From Streptomyces novaecaesareae (lineage in GTDB: Bacteria; Actinomycetota; Actinomycetes; Streptomycetales; Streptomycetaceae), in assembly GCF_000716875.1 (NCBI RefSeq), contig NZ_JNWQ01000056.1, positions 1-45,374 on the forward strand: a stretch of DNA of 45,374 nt, in the 5' to 3' direction. The notes beneath the pieces were generated by a model. It was not told where the DNA came from. It did no database searches and worked only from the letters and a program-made list of their open reading frames with translations. Both the position numbers and the translations under genes were made by a program. Shown one piece after another: positions 33,298-41,818 of the stretch; within the stretch, counting starts at the first letter, position 1; every line of letters begins with the position of its first letter.

Positions 33298-34515
33298 TTG
33301 AACGGGCGACGGATCCAAGGCTCCCTGCTCACCGCTGGCACCCGGACCACCCTGCGCGCCACCTGCAACCGCACCCGACACCCGCAGGCGGGATCCATCC
33401 TGATCGCCCCCAACCTGGAGGCCGGCCTGTACGACGCCATCGTCGCGGCCAGCGCCGTGGTCTGCGGCGAAGGCGGACAGACCGGTCACATGCAGTCCCT
33501 CTGCCGCGGCCGCGGCATCCCGGTGCTCCTGGTCGACGAGGCCGACCTCGCCGCCCTGGTCGGCGAGGTCACCCTCGACCTGGAGGACGGGTCGATCCTG
33601 CTCGGCCCCGACCCGGCCGCCGGGCCCCTCCCCGCACCGGGCACCGCCACCCCCACCGTCCAGGACCTCGGCGCCGCCTGCGCGGTGATCGCCGACTTCC
33701 AGGACATCCGCACCGTCAACGCCTGCGGGCCGAACGCCACCTGCGTCGACTCGTTCTTCATCCGCGAGGAGTTCCTCTGCCTCGCCGCCGGGCTCAGCCC
33801 GCTCGACGCCCTCGACGGCGGGCCGGAGGAGACCGCCCGCTACGGGCGGGCCATCGCCGAACGGCTCTGCGCCTTCGTCGAGGAACTCCGGCCCGGCCAG
33901 CGCCTCGTCCTGCGCCTGCTCGACCTGCGCTCCGACCACGCCGCCAGCGTCACCGAACAGGCCCCCGTCGCCGTCGAACCCAACCCCGAGCTGGGCCTGC
34001 ACGGCGCCCGCTGGCTGCTCGGCTCGGCCCCCTACCGGGACGCCCTGCACACCATGCTCGACACCCTGCGCACCCGGCTCGGCGACCAGGCGGAGCGGAT
34101 CCACCTCTCCGTCCCGTTCCTCAACGACGCCGACGAGTACGCCCAACTGCGGTCGCACCTCGAACTCCCGCCCGACGTCTCGCTCTCCGCGTTCATCGAG
34201 ACGCCCGCCGCCGTCCACGCCACCCCGCAGATCTGCGCCGCCGGCGCCAGCGAACTCTTCGTCGGGGTCAAGGACCTGGTCCAGTTCTACCTGGCCGCCG
34301 ACCGCGGCAACCACCTCGTCGCCGACTCGTACCAGACCCGCCACCCCGCCGTCCTCGACGGCGTCCACCGCGTCGTCGAAGCCGCCCGCGCCGCCGGCAC
34401 CCCCGTCCGGGTCTTCTCCCTCGGCGCCGACCTCACCCACTACCTCGCCCGGCTCGCCACCCCCGACGGCTACATGATGTGCACCGCCGAACTCGCCCAG
34501 GTCCTCCAGTCCTGA
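33298..34515 (+). CDS. Enzyme-I/PEP-synthase-like phosphohistidine and PEP-barrel protein
   Basis: A 405-residue protein from TTG 33298, immediately after the upstream stop with GGAGGG inside that gene. Residues 1-105 form a swivelling phosphohistidine domain with GGQTGHMQSLCRGRGIPVLL (His64 as the phosphoryl carrier). Residues about 125-405 form a PEP-utiliser TIM barrel (EPNPELGLHGARWLL, SAFIETPAAVHATPQ, ASELFVGVKDLVQFYLAADR). There is no ATP-grasp domain, so the layout resembles PTS enzyme I without its HPr-binding part. Several catalytic positions differ: the region of the barrel Cys reads RVFSLGADL with no Cys, GTND is GVKD, and an Arg after NPxLG is His. A divergent phosphotransferase or a non-catalytic PEP sensor is possible. 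Confidence 0.78.
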   Translation: MNGRRIQGSLLTAGTRTTLRATCNRTRHPQAGSILIAPNLEAGLYDAIVAASAVVCGEGGQTGHMQSLCRGRGIPVLLVDEADLAALVGEVTLDLEDGSILLGPDPAAGPLPAPGTATPTVQDLGAACAVIADFQDIRTVNACGPNATCVDSFFIREEFLCLAAGLSPLDALDGGPEETARYGRAIAERLCAFVEELRPGQRLVLRLLDLRSDHAASVTEQAPVAVEPNPELGLHGARWLLGSAPYRDALHTMLDTLRTRLGDQAERIHLSVPFLNDADEYAQLRSHLELPPDVSLSAFIETPAAVHATPQICAAGASELFVGVKDLVQFYLAADRGNHLVADSYQTRHPAVLDGVHRVVEAARAAGTPVRVFSLGADLTHYLARLATPDGYMMCTAELAQVLQS

Positions 34516-34602
34516 CCCACGGACCCGCACCACCAACAGCCCGCCCCACCCCGCCGCCACACGTAAGGACGGAGGGACGGAGGGACGGAGGGACGGAACG
34601 AC

Positions 34603-34636
34603 GAAGGCCCGGACCGTCGAAACGGTCCGGGCCTTC
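34603..34636. terminator. Perfect 15-bp hairpin between the operon and tRNA-Ser
   Basis: GAAGGCCCGGACCGT (34603-34617) and its complement (34622-34636) with a CGAA tetraloop. Preceded by three to four GACGGAGG repeats (34568-34600). It can end the operon and, from the other side, the tRNA transcript. Confidence 0.85.
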
Positions 34637-34642
34637 TGCCGG

Positions 34643-34727
34643 CGGAGGATACGAGATTCGAACTCGTGAGGGATTGCTCCCAACACGCTTTCCAAGCGTG
34701 CGCCCTAGGCCTCTAGGCGAATCCTCC
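34643..34727 (-). tRNA. tRNA-Ser(GGA)
   Basis: On the minus strand acceptor GGAGGAT (from 34727) pairs with ATCCTCC (34650-34644), with discriminator G at 34643. The anticodon loop TTGGAAA gives GGA (Ser, UCC/UCU). Long class-II variable arm (GTTGGGAGCAATCCCTC) and T-arm ACGAGTTCGAATCTCGT are present. CCA is not encoded (CCG follows). Confidence 0.95.
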
Positions 34728-34836
34728 GTGGGAGAGCTTAGTACATGTTTCGGGGTGGTCGCGACCACCTATCCCGCAGGTTGGAGGGCGGGGGTGGCCT
34801 GTGGATCGTCGGGGCCGGGATCCGGTAGTGTGGGGG

Positions 34837-34929
34837 GCAGCCCCTCGTGTGGCGTCATCTCTCTGAACCCCCCCAGGGCCGGAAGGCAGCAAGGGTAGGA
34901 GGGCTCTGGCGGGTGCACGGGGGGTCTTT
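34837..34929 (+). ncRNA. ffs: Small bacterial signal recognition particle RNA (4.5S)
   Basis: The conserved SRP apical domain is present (AGGGCCGGAAGGCAGCAAGG and the following GGTAGGAGGGCTCT), closed by an outer stem pairing CCCCTCGTG near the 5' end with CACGGGGG near the 3' end. It binds Ffh and targets nascent membrane proteins. Ends are estimated to within a few bases. Location just upstream of dnaX is the standard actinobacterial arrangement. Confidence 0.93.
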
Positions 34930-34996
34930 GCGTTCCCGGGGGCGGGTGGGCCGGGGGTGGGGAGTGAGGGACGACGCGTTTGTCGGTCCGTCCCGA

Positions 34997-35002
34997 TATC
35001 GT
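34997..35002 (+). promoter_or_regulatory. -10 box of dnaX (leaderless type)
   Basis: TATCGT ends 7 nt before the chosen GTG start (35010); no SD sequence intervenes. Confidence 0.5.
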
Positions 35003-35009
35003 CGGGGGT

Positions 35010-37196
35010 GTGTCCCTAGCCCTGTACCGCCGCTACCGCCCCGAGACCTTCGCGGAGGTCATCGGGCAGGAGCACGTGACCGCTCCGCTCCAGCAGGCCC
35101 TGCGCAACAACAGGGTCAACCACGCGTACCTGTTCAGCGGCCCACGCGGCTGCGGCAAGACGACGAGCGCGCGCATCCTGGCCCGCTGTCTGAACTGCGA
35201 GCAGGGGCCGACGCCGACGCCGTGCGGGGAGTGCCAGTCCTGCCGCGACCTCGCGACCGGCGGGCCCGGGTCGATCGACGTGATCGAGATCGACGCCGCC
35301 TCGCACGGTGGTGTGGACGACGCGCGCGAGCTGCGTGAGCGGGCCTTCTTCGCGCCGGTGCACAGCCGGTACAAGATCTTCATTCTGGACGAGGCGCACA
35401 TGGTGACCTCGGCCGGCTTCAACGCGCTGCTCAAGGTGGTCGAGGAGCCGCCGGAGCACCTCAAGTTCATCTTCGCGACCACCGAGCCGGAGAAGGTGAT
35501 CGGGACGATCCGGTCCCGGACGCACCACTACCCGTTCCGGCTGGTCCCGCCCGGCACGCTGCGCGACTACCTGGCGGAGGTCTGCGGCCGGGAGGGCATC
35601 CAGGTCGAGGACACGGTGTTTCCGCTGGTGGTCCGGGCCGGGGCGGGCTCGGTGCGTGACTCGATGTCGGTCATGGACCAGCTGCTGGCCGGGGCCGGCG
35701 AGGGCGGCGTCACGTACCAGATGGCGACGGCGCTGCTCGGGTACACCGACTCCGCGCTGCTGGACGAGGTGGTGGACGCCTTCGCCGCGCAGGACGGGGC
35801 GACGGTGTTCCAGGTGATCGACCGGGTGGTCGAGGGCGGGCACGACCCGCGCCGCTTCGTCACCGACCTGCTGGAGCGGCTGCGCGACCTGGTGATCCTG
35901 GCCACCGTGCCGGACGCCGGGGAGAAGGGGCTGATCGACGCCCCGGCGGACCGGGTCGCGGTGATGCAGGCCCAGGCGGACGCGTTCGGCGCGGCCGAGC
36001 TGAGCCGGGCCGCGGACATCGTCAACACCGGGCTGACCGAGATGCGCGGCAACGCGGCGCCCCGGCTGCAGCTGGAGCTGATCTGCGCCCGGGTGATGCT
36101 GCCCGGCGCGTACAGCGACGAGCTGTCGCTGCAGGCCCGGCTGGACAAGCTGGAGCGGCGGGCGGCGGCCGGCGGGTTCGCCGCGCCGATGGGGGCCGCG
36201 CCGATGGGCGCTCCGGCGGCGGTGCCGGTGGCCGCGCCGATGCCCTCCCCGGTGGCCGAGCCCGCGATGGAGGCCCCGGCTGCGGCGCCCGTACAGCCCG
36301 CGCCCGTACCGGTGGCACCGGTGCAGGCGGCTCCCGTGCAGGCGTCACCGCCCCCCGCCGCGCCCGCCGGGCCGGCGCCGGGGGCCTGGCCGATCCCGCG
36401 CAGCTTCCCGCCCGCCGGGAGCGCCCCCGCCCCGGCTGCGCCGGCTGCCGCGGCGCCTGTCACTCCGCAGCAGCAGCAGCAGCCGACCGTCCAGGCCCCG
36501 GCTCCCGCAGCCCCCGCGCCCGCGCCCGCCCCGGTGGCGGCGCCCGGCGGGCAGCCGTCGGCCGCCGCGCAGCAGGGCGCCGCGCAGGTCCGGCAGCTGT
36601 GGCCGCAGATCCTGGAGGCGGTGAAGAACCGCCGCCGCTTCACCTGGATCCTGCTCAGCCAGAACGGCCAGGTGGCCGGGTTCGACGGCAGTGTGCTGCA
36701 GGTCTCGTTCATCAACGCCGGCGCCCGGGACAGCTTCGTCGGCAGCAACAGCGACGACGTGCTGCGCGCCGCGCTGGCCGACGCGCTGGGCGTGGACTGG
36801 CGCATCGAGTGCATCGTCGATCCGTCCGGCGGCGTCGGGGCCGCCCCGGGCGGTGGTCCGTCCGGTGGCGCCCAGGGTGGTGGTGCCCCGGCCGGTGGCG
36901 GCTGGGGGGCTCCGGCCCGTCCGGCCGCGGCGCCGGCGGCCGCCCCCGTTGCGGCGCCCGCGCCCTCGGTGGTGCCCCCGCCGGTGCAGGCCCCGCCCGT
37001 CCAGTCCGCGCCGGTGCAGGCCGCGCCGCCCGTCGCGGCGCAGCCGGCCCGTCCGGTGCGGTCGGTGGCGCCGGAGGACGACGTCCCGGAGGAGGACGAC
37101 CCGGACCTCAACGAGGAGGCGTTCTCCGGTCAGGAGCTGATCATCCGCGAGCTGGGTGCGACGGTGCTGGAGGAGATCCACCACCGGGGTACCTGA
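35010..37196 (+). CDS. dnaX: DNA polymerase III subunit gamma/tau
   Basis: A 728-residue clamp-loader ATPase. N-terminal AAA+ domain: LYRRYRPETFAEVIGQEHV, Walker A GPRGCGKT (44-51), zinc-module Cys at 63, 72, 75 and 78, Walker B FILDEAH (124-130), sensor 1 FATTEP and SRC/SRT-type Arg finger at TIRSRTHHYPF. Domain III follows to about residue 395. A long Pro/Ala/Val/Gln linker includes a (CAG)5 run (36468-36482), and the C-terminal tau-like domain starts near VRQLWPQILEAVKNRRRFTWILLSQNGQV. No A-rich slippery sequence is seen, so only the full-length form is expected. GTG 35010 gives MSLALYRRYR. Confidence 0.95.
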   Translation: MSLALYRRYRPETFAEVIGQEHVTAPLQQALRNNRVNHAYLFSGPRGCGKTTSARILARCLNCEQGPTPTPCGECQSCRDLATGGPGSIDVIEIDAASHGGVDDARELRERAFFAPVHSRYKIFILDEAHMVTSAGFNALLKVVEEPPEHLKFIFATTEPEKVIGTIRSRTHHYPFRLVPPGTLRDYLAEVCGREGIQVEDTVFPLVVRAGAGSVRDSMSVMDQLLAGAGEGGVTYQMATALLGYTDSALLDEVVDAFAAQDGATVFQVIDRVVEGGHDPRRFVTDLLERLRDLVILATVPDAGEKGLIDAPADRVAVMQAQADAFGAAELSRAADIVNTGLTEMRGNAAPRLQLELICARVMLPGAYSDELSLQARLDKLERRAAAGGFAAPMGAAPMGAPAAVPVAAPMPSPVAEPAMEAPAAAPVQPAPVPVAPVQAAPVQASPPPAAPAGPAPGAWPIPRSFPPAGSAPAPAAPAAAAPVTPQQQQQPTVQAPAPAAPAPAPAPVAAPGGQPSAAAQQGAAQVRQLWPQILEAVKNRRRFTWILLSQNGQVAGFDGSVLQVSFINAGARDSFVGSNSDDVLRAALADALGVDWRIECIVDPSGGVGAAPGGGPSGGAQGGGAPAGGGWGAPARPAAAPAAAPVAAPAPSVVPPPVQAPPVQSAPVQAAPPVAAQPARPVRSVAPEDDVPEEDDPDLNEEAFSGQELIIRELGATVLEEIHHRGT

Positions 37197-37261
37197 GCGG
37201 GGCACCCGAGCGGGGCGCAGCACGTAGGCTCGGCGATGACGAAGGTGACGAAGGACTCACC

Positions 37262-37299
37262 GCGACGACGGCGCAGGACAGCGACGACGGCGCAAGACA
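37262..37299 (+). repeat. 19-bp tandem duplication upstream of ybaB
   Basis: GCGACGACGGCGCAGGACA (37262-37280) is repeated at 37281-37299 with one mismatch, in the 127-bp dnaX-ybaB gap. Confidence 0.8.
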
Positions 37300-37323
37300 G
37301 CGCGTGACAGCAAGGAGAGAGCC

Positions 37324-37662
37324 GTGTTCCCCGGTGGTGGCCAGCCCAACATGCAGCAGCTGATGAAGCAGGCGCAGAAGATGCAGCAGGAGCTCGCGAA
37401 GGCCCAGCAGGAGCTGGCCGAGACGAAGGTGTCCGGCTCGGCGGGCGGCGGCCTGGTCGAGGCGACGGTGACCGGCGCCGGTGAGCTGGTGGCGCTGACC
37501 ATCGCCCCGGCCGCGGTCGACCCGGAGGACACCGAGACCCTGGCCGACCTGGTCCTGGCGGCGGTCCGGGACGCGAACCAGACCGCGCAGAAGATGCAGG
37601 CCGAGCGCATGGGCCCGCTGACCCAGGGCCTGGGCGGCGGCATCCCCGGCCTGCCGTTCTGA
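37324..37662 (+). CDS. YbaB/EbfC family nucleoid-associated protein
   Basis: A 112-residue DNA-binding protein with the family layout: Met/Gln-rich N-terminal helix ([20 protein letters not shown]), central strands ([42 protein letters not shown]) and C-terminal helix ending in GGGIPGLPF. Dimers bind DNA and influence nucleoid structure. GTG 37324 with AGGAGAGAG just upstream. Between dnaX and recR as in most bacteria, suggesting a role with recombination repair. Confidence 0.93.
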   Translation: MFPGGGQPNMQQLMKQAQKMQQELAKAQQELAETKVSGSAGGGLVEATVTGAGELVALTIAPAAVDPEDTETLADLVLAAVRDANQTAQKMQAERMGPLTQGLGGGIPGLPF

Positions 37663-37711
37663 GCCGACGGGCCTGACCCGACGGTCCTGAGCTGTGTGAT
37701 TTATGTGGGAG

Positions 37712-37742
37712 TCGGGCGTCGGGCGCTGTGTCCGACGCCCGA
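37712..37742 (+). terminator. Hairpin between ybaB and recR
   Basis: TCGGGCGTCGG (37712-37722) pairs exactly with CCGACGCCCGA (37732-37742) around a 9-nt loop, followed by TTCGTT. It may reduce read-through into recR. Confidence 0.65.
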
Positions 37743-37796
37743 TTCGTTGGATGATGGCACCGGAGTACCACCGACCATCCGAGGGAAGGCGCGACG

Positions 37797-38396
37797 TTGT
37801 ACGAGGGCGTGGTTCAGGACCTGATCGACGAACTGGGCAGGCTGCCCGGCGTCGGGCCCAAGAGCGCCCAGCGGATCGCCTTCCACGTGCTGCAGTCCGA
37901 CCCGGTCGACGTGCGCCGGCTCGCGCACGCGCTGCTGGAGGTCAAGGACAAGGTCCGCTTCTGCGCCGTCTGCGGCAACGTCGCGGAGGCCGAGCAGTGC
38001 CGGGTCTGTCTGGACCCGCGCCGCGACCTCGCCGTCATCTGCGTGGTCGAGGAGCCCAAGGACGTCGTCGCCATCGAGCGCACCCGTGAGTTCCGCGGCC
38101 GCTACCACGTGCTGGGCGGCGCGATCAGCCCCATCGAGGGCGTCGGCCCGGACGATCTGCGGATCCGGGAGCTGCTCGCGCGTCTCGCGGACGGCACGGT
38201 CACCGAGCTGATCCTGGCCACCGACCCCAATCTGGAGGGGGAGGCGACCGCCACCTACCTGGCCCGGCTCTGCAAGCCGATGGGCCTGAAGGTGACCCGT
38301 CTGGCGAGCGGCCTGCCCGTCGGCGGGGATCTGGAGTACGCGGACGAGGTCACCCTCGGCCGCGCCTTCGAAGGGAGACGACTGCTCGATGTCTGA
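37797..38396 (+). CDS. recR: Recombination mediator RecR
   Basis: A 199-residue protein from TTG 37797 (GGGAAGG just upstream). It has the helix-hairpin-helix ([20 protein letters not shown]), the four-Cys zinc finger ([19 protein letters not shown]) and a Toprim domain ([38 protein letters not shown]), ending in the short C-terminal segment [12 protein letters not shown]. RecR loads RecA at single-strand gaps with RecF and RecO. The 3' end overlaps the DUF5063 gene by 8 bp. Confidence 0.96.
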   Translation: MYEGVVQDLIDELGRLPGVGPKSAQRIAFHVLQSDPVDVRRLAHALLEVKDKVRFCAVCGNVAEAEQCRVCLDPRRDLAVICVVEEPKDVVAIERTREFRGRYHVLGGAISPIEGVGPDDLRIRELLARLADGTVTELILATDPNLEGEATATYLARLCKPMGLKVTRLASGLPVGGDLEYADEVTLGRAFEGRRLLDV

Positions 38397-39051
38397 CCGG
38401 ACGATCAACCAGCAGCACACCCACGGGCACGGTTCGGAGCCGGACGACTTCGCCGTGCAGATCGCCGACTCGGTGGAGAGCTTCGTGCTCGCCGTCACCG
38501 AGGTCGCCAAGGGCGACGAGCCGGGCAGCGCGGTCTCGCTGCTGCTCCTGGAGGTCTCGCAGCTGCTGCTGGCCGGCGGCCGGCTGGGTGCCATCGAGGA
38601 CGTCGTCCCGGAGGACCGCTTCGAGCCCGATGCCGGTCCCGAGCCGGACGGCGAGCAGCTGCGCGAGCGGCTGGCCGAGCTGCTCGCGCCGATCGACGTC
38701 TACCACGAGGTCTTCGACCCGTACGGCCCGCCGGAGAAGCCCAACGCCTTCCGGATCTCGGACGACCTGGCCGGCGTGGTCAGCGAACTCCAGCACGGGC
38801 TGACGCACTACCGCGAGGGCCGGGTCAGCGAGGCGCTGTGGTGGTGGCAGTTCTCGTACCTCTCCAACTGGGGCACCACCTGCACGGCGGTGCTGCGGGC
38901 GCTGCAGTCGCTGATCGCCCACGTCCGGCTGGACAGCCCGATCGGGGCGGTGCCGGACGGCGCGGACACCGACGACGACGGGCTCACCGACGAGCAGCTG
39001 GAGCAGCAGGCCGGCGACCTGATGGCGGCCGAGCTGGGGCTGGGGCGGTAA
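38389..39051 (+). CDS. DUF5063 domain protein
   Basis: A 220-residue soluble helical protein starting inside the end of recR. Family features: [59 protein letters not shown] and the Trp-rich [21 protein letters not shown]. Always next to recR in actinobacteria as far as I know; molecular function unknown. Acidic C-terminal tail. A short hairpin (CACCCGG/CCGGGTG, 39092-39109) lies 40 bp after the stop. Confidence 0.9.
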   Translation: MSDRTINQQHTHGHGSEPDDFAVQIADSVESFVLAVTEVAKGDEPGSAVSLLLLEVSQLLLAGGRLGAIEDVVPEDRFEPDAGPEPDGEQLRERLAELLAPIDVYHEVFDPYGPPEKPNAFRISDDLAGVVSELQHGLTHYREGRVSEALWWWQFSYLSNWGTTCTAVLRALQSLIAHVRLDSPIGAVPDGADTDDDGLTDEQLEQQAGDLMAAELGLGR

Positions 39052-39399
39052 GGCTCCGATCGGGTGTGACGGCCGGATTCCTGCGGGTGGTCACCCGGAT
39101 TTCCGGGTGTGCTCACCGGGCTGTGACGAATGCCTCAGTGGTTCGCCCGGAAAAGAAATACCGCGGGATCACCGTCACCGGATCCGCTGTTTCTCCGGGG
39201 CCGTACCGAATCGCCCGCAGACCTGCCGGTGGGGTTGCCCGCCCCGCCGATCACCTGCTGAAACGGGCGTCTCATCATATGGAAAGCGCCGGTCGGGGCA
39301 CCCCTGCTCGGTAGACTGACGCGGACCGCACACCCCCCTCCCCCGGGGGGAACGGGGGCCTGGCGCCCCCGGAAAAACGACACGAGTCGAGGAGCGCAC
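39052..39399 (+). promoter_or_regulatory. 348-bp non-coding region with the aspartate kinase promoter
   Basis: No gene is seen. It includes a 7-bp hairpin (39092-39109), AT-richer sequence around 39140-39165, a TAGACT -10 candidate at 39312-39317 that would give a 5' leader of about 75 nt, a C/G-run segment (39333-39371) and a GAGGAG ribosome site at about 39389. I see no lysine (L-box) or threonine attenuator structure. Confidence 0.5.
39312..39317 (+). promoter_or_regulatory. -10 element for the ask operon
   Basis: TAGACT fits the principal sigma (HrdB-type) -10 pattern; a matching -35 is not clear. Confidence 0.4.
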
Positions 39400-40680
39400 G
39401 TGGGCCTTGTCGTGCAGAAGTACGGCGGCTCATCCGTTGCGGATGCCGAGGGCATCAAGCGCGTAGCCCGCCGAATCGTTGACGCCAAGAAGGCCGGCCA
39501 TGAGGTCGTCGTCGTGGTGTCCGCGATGGGCGACACGACGGACGAGCTCATCGAACTCGCCGAGCAGGTGTCACCACTGCCTGCCGGCCGTGAGTTCGAC
39601 ATGCTGCTGACCGCTGGAGAGCGCATCTCCATGGCACTGCTGGCCATGGCGATCAAATCCCTGGGCCACGAGGCCCAGTCCTTCACGGGCAGCCAGGCCG
39701 GTGTCATCACCGACTCCGTCCACAACAAGGCGCGCATCATCGACGTGACGCCGGGCCGCATCCGCACCGCCCTGGACGAGGGCAACATCGCGATCGTCGC
39801 CGGCTTCCAGGGCGTGTCCCAGAGCAGCAAGGACATCACCACGCTGGGCCGGGGCGGCTCGGACACCACCGCCGTCGCCCTCGCCGCCGCGCTCGACGCC
39901 GAGGTCTGCGAGATCTACACCGACGTGGACGGCGTGTTCACCGCCGACCCGCGGGTGGTGAAGAAGGCCCGCAAGATCGACTGGATCGCCTACGAGGACA
40001 TGCTGGAGCTGGCGTCCTCGGGCTCCAAGGTGCTGCTCGACCGCTGCGTGGAGTACGCCCGGCGCTACAACATCCCGATTCACGTACGCTCGTCCTTCTC
40101 GGGTCTCCCCGGGACGATCGTCAGCAACGACAACCCGAACAAGCCCGAAGGGGGCGAGATGGAGCAGGCCATCATCTCCGGAGTCGCCCACGACACCTCC
40201 GAGGCCAAGGTCACCGTCGTCGGCGTGCCCGACAAGCCGGGCGAGGCGGCCCGCATCTTCCGCGCCATCGCGGACGCCGAGGTCAACATCGACATGGTGG
40301 TGCAGAACGTCTCCGCCGCGTCGACCGGTCTGACCGACATCTCCTTCACGCTGCCGAAGACCGAGGGCCAGAAGGCCATCGACGCGCTCGGCCGGGTCAA
40401 GGAGGGCATCGGCTACGAGTCGCTGCGCTACGACGACGCGATCGGCAAGATCTCGCTGGTCGGCGCCGGCATGCGCTCCAACCCGGGCGTCACCGCGACC
40501 TTCTTCGAGGCGCTGTCCGCCGCGGGCGTCAACATCGAGCTGATCTCCACCTCGGAGATCCGCATCTCGGTCGTCACCCGGGCCGAGGACGTGCCGGAGG
40601 CCGTCCGCGCCGTGCACAGCGCCTTCGGGCTGGACAGTGAGTCGGACGAGGCCGTCGTCTACGGCGGCACCGGGCGATGA
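39400..40680 (+). CDS. ask: Aspartate kinase (alpha subunit)
   Basis: Phosphorylates L-aspartate, the first step to lysine, threonine, methionine and diaminopimelate. The 426-residue protein from GTG 39400 has [12 protein letters not shown] (substrate Lys), [26 protein letters not shown] and [19 protein letters not shown] in the kinase domain, then two ACT domains from about residue 260 ([35 protein letters not shown], and [37 protein letters not shown]) for concerted Lys/Thr feedback. The stop forms ATGA (40677-40680) with a short ORF leading to asd. Internal start for the beta subunit at 40159. Confidence 0.96.
   Translation: MGLVVQKYGGSSVADAEGIKRVARRIVDAKKAGHEVVVVVSAMGDTTDELIELAEQVSPLPAGREFDMLLTAGERISMALLAMAIKSLGHEAQSFTGSQAGVITDSVHNKARIIDVTPGRIRTALDEGNIAIVAGFQGVSQSSKDITTLGRGGSDTTAVALAAALDAEVCEIYTDVDGVFTADPRVVKKARKIDWIAYEDMLELASSGSKVLLDRCVEYARRYNIPIHVRSSFSGLPGTIVSNDNPNKPEGGEMEQAIISGVAHDTSEAKVTVVGVPDKPGEAARIFRAIADAEVNIDMVVQNVSAASTGLTDISFTLPKTEGQKAIDALGRVKEGIGYESLRYDDAIGKISLVGAGMRSNPGVTATFFEALSAAGVNIELISTSEIRISVVTRAEDVPEAVRAVHSAFGLDSESDEAVVYGGTGR
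40159..40680 (+). CDS. ask: Aspartate kinase beta subunit (internal in-frame start)
   Basis: ATG 40159 lies in frame within ask and is preceded by AAGGGGG (40148-40154). It gives a 173-residue protein made of both ACT domains ([20 protein letters not shown]...). The equivalent internal start produces the beta subunit of the alpha2beta2 enzyme in Corynebacterium and Bacillus; use here is inferred. Confidence 0.7.
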   Translation: MEQAIISGVAHDTSEAKVTVVGVPDKPGEAARIFRAIADAEVNIDMVVQNVSAASTGLTDISFTLPKTEGQKAIDALGRVKEGIGYESLRYDDAIGKISLVGAGMRSNPGVTATFFEALSAAGVNIELISTSEIRISVVTRAEDVPEAVRAVHSAFGLDSESDEAVVYGGTGR

Positions 40681-40768
40681 CCCGGGAGCGGGAGCGGGGC
40701 CGGGGCACTCGGGGCACCGGGGTCTCCCGGGTCTCCCGGGGCACCGGGGTCACCGGGCGATGACCCGG
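40668..40768 (+). repeat. 18-bp direct repeats flanking a short insertion at the ask-asd junction
   Basis: CACCGGGCGATGACCCGG occurs at 40668-40685 (end of ask) and 40751-40768 (start of asd), 83 bp apart. Between them are smaller GGGGCACC(G)GGG and GGTCTCCCGG repeats. Both copies contain an ATGA stop/start overlap. Confidence 0.9.
40677..40763 (+). CDS. 28-codon ORF linking ask and asd by ATGA overlaps
   Basis: The ATG at 40677 overlaps the ask stop and the frame runs 28 codons ([20 protein letters not shown], then RGTGVTGR) to TGA 40761-40763, which overlaps the asd start ATG at 40760. It probably exists because the junction was duplicated; it could still relay ribosomes from ask to asd. 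The peptide itself is Arg/Gly-rich and shows no domain. Confidence 0.35.
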   Translation: MTRERERGRGTRGTGVSRVSRGTGVTGR

Positions 40769-41818
40769 CGGCCGAACCTCGCCGTCGTCGGCGCCACCGG
40801 CGCCGTCGGCGAGGTGCTGCTCGGCCTGCTCTCCCTCCGCCAGGACGTCTGGGGCGAGATCCGACTCGTCGCCTCCCCGCGCTCGGCCGGCCGCGAGGCG
40901 GTCGTGCGCGGGGAGACGGTCGAGGTCGTCCCGCTGACCGAGGAGGCGTTCGCGGGGACCGACGTTGCCGTGTTCGCCGTCCCCGACGAGGTCTCCGCCC
41001 AGTGGGCGCCGATCGCGGCGGCCAAGGGCATCGTGGTGGTCGACGACTCGGCCGCCTTCCGCACCGCCGAGGACGTGCCGCTGGTCGTCCCGGAGGTCAA
41101 CGCGGCCGCGCTGCGGATCCGTCCGCGCGGCATCGTCGCCAGCCCGGCCAGCACCACCCTCGCGATGATCGCGGCGGTCGGCGCGCTGCACGCCGAGTAC
41201 GGGCTGGCGCAGCTCGTGGTCGCCTCCTATCAGGCCGCCGGAGGCGAGGGCCGCGCCGGCGAGGCGGCGCTGCGCGAGCAGACCGCGCTGGTGGCGGGCA
41301 CCGAGGTCGGCCGGCAGACCGGCGACCTGCGCGCGATGATCGCCGACCAGGGGCCGTTCGCCGCCCCGCTCGCGCTCAACGCGGTGCCCTGGACCGGAGG
41401 CCTGCGCGAAGGCGGCTGGGCCGCCGAGGAGATGGCCATCCGTGACGAGTCCCGCAAGATCCTCGGCCTGCCCGGCCTGAAGGTCTCCGCGACCTGCGTC
41501 CACATCCCGGTCGTCCGCACCCATGCGCTGGCCGTGCACGCGCGGTTCGAACGCGAGGTCACCCAGGAGCACGCGCAGGACATCCTGCGGGACGCGCCCG
41601 GGGTCGTCCTCTACGACGACCCGGAGGCGGGCGAGTTCCCCACGCCGAACGACGTGGTCGGCACGGACCCGGTCTGGGTCGGGCGGGTGCGCCGGACCCT
41701 GGACGAGCCGGAGGCGCTGGACCTGTTCCTGTGCGGGGACAACCTGCGCAAGGGCGCGGCGCTCAACCTGCTGCAGATCGCGGAGTCGGTGGCGGCCGGT
41801 CAGCTGACGGTGGAGTAG
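40760..41818 (+). CDS. asd: Aspartate-semialdehyde dehydrogenase homologue lacking the catalytic Cys
   Basis: A 352-residue protein with the full family fold: Rossmann motif LAVVGATGAVGEVLLGLL, SPRSAGR, PLVVPEVN, SYQAAGGEGRAG (Gln158 conserved), RDESRKILGLP, THALAVHARFE (His255 conserved), GDNLRKGAALN. The catalytic NPNCTT motif reads SPASTT (128-133), so Cys is replaced by Ser131. The substrate-binding Arg expected in CVRVPV is His248 (TCVHIPV). Both changes are clear in the DNA (41141-41158 and 41486-41506). It may be inactive, altered in activity, or redundant with another asd elsewhere in the genome. Position after ask is the standard one. Confidence 0.85.
   Translation: MTRRPNLAVVGATGAVGEVLLGLLSLRQDVWGEIRLVASPRSAGREAVVRGETVEVVPLTEEAFAGTDVAVFAVPDEVSAQWAPIAAAKGIVVVDDSAAFRTAEDVPLVVPEVNAAALRIRPRGIVASPASTTLAMIAAVGALHAEYGLAQLVVASYQAAGGEGRAGEAALREQTALVAGTEVGRQTGDLRAMIADQGPFAAPLALNAVPWTGGLREGGWAAEEMAIRDESRKILGLPGLKVSATCVHIPVVRTHALAVHARFEREVTQEHAQDILRDAPGVVLYDDPEAGEFPTPNDVVGTDPVWVGRVRRTLDEPEALDLFLCGDNLRKGAALNLLQIAESVAAGQLTVE

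Noticed and set aside
31387..34515. Part of a siderophore or lysine/ornithine N-hydroxylase cluster
   Set aside because: The second nucleotide-binding motif is altered and no synthetase, transport or regulatory genes of such a cluster are nearby.
36160..36600. dnaX programmed frameshift producing a gamma form
   Set aside because: No A-rich slippery heptamer or nearby hairpin; the region is a Pro/Ala linker with a (CAG)5 run.
39052..39399. Lysine riboswitch or leader-peptide attenuator before aspartate kinase
   Set aside because: No L-box core, no Lys- or Thr-rich short ORF and no terminator/antiterminator pair; only short hairpins.
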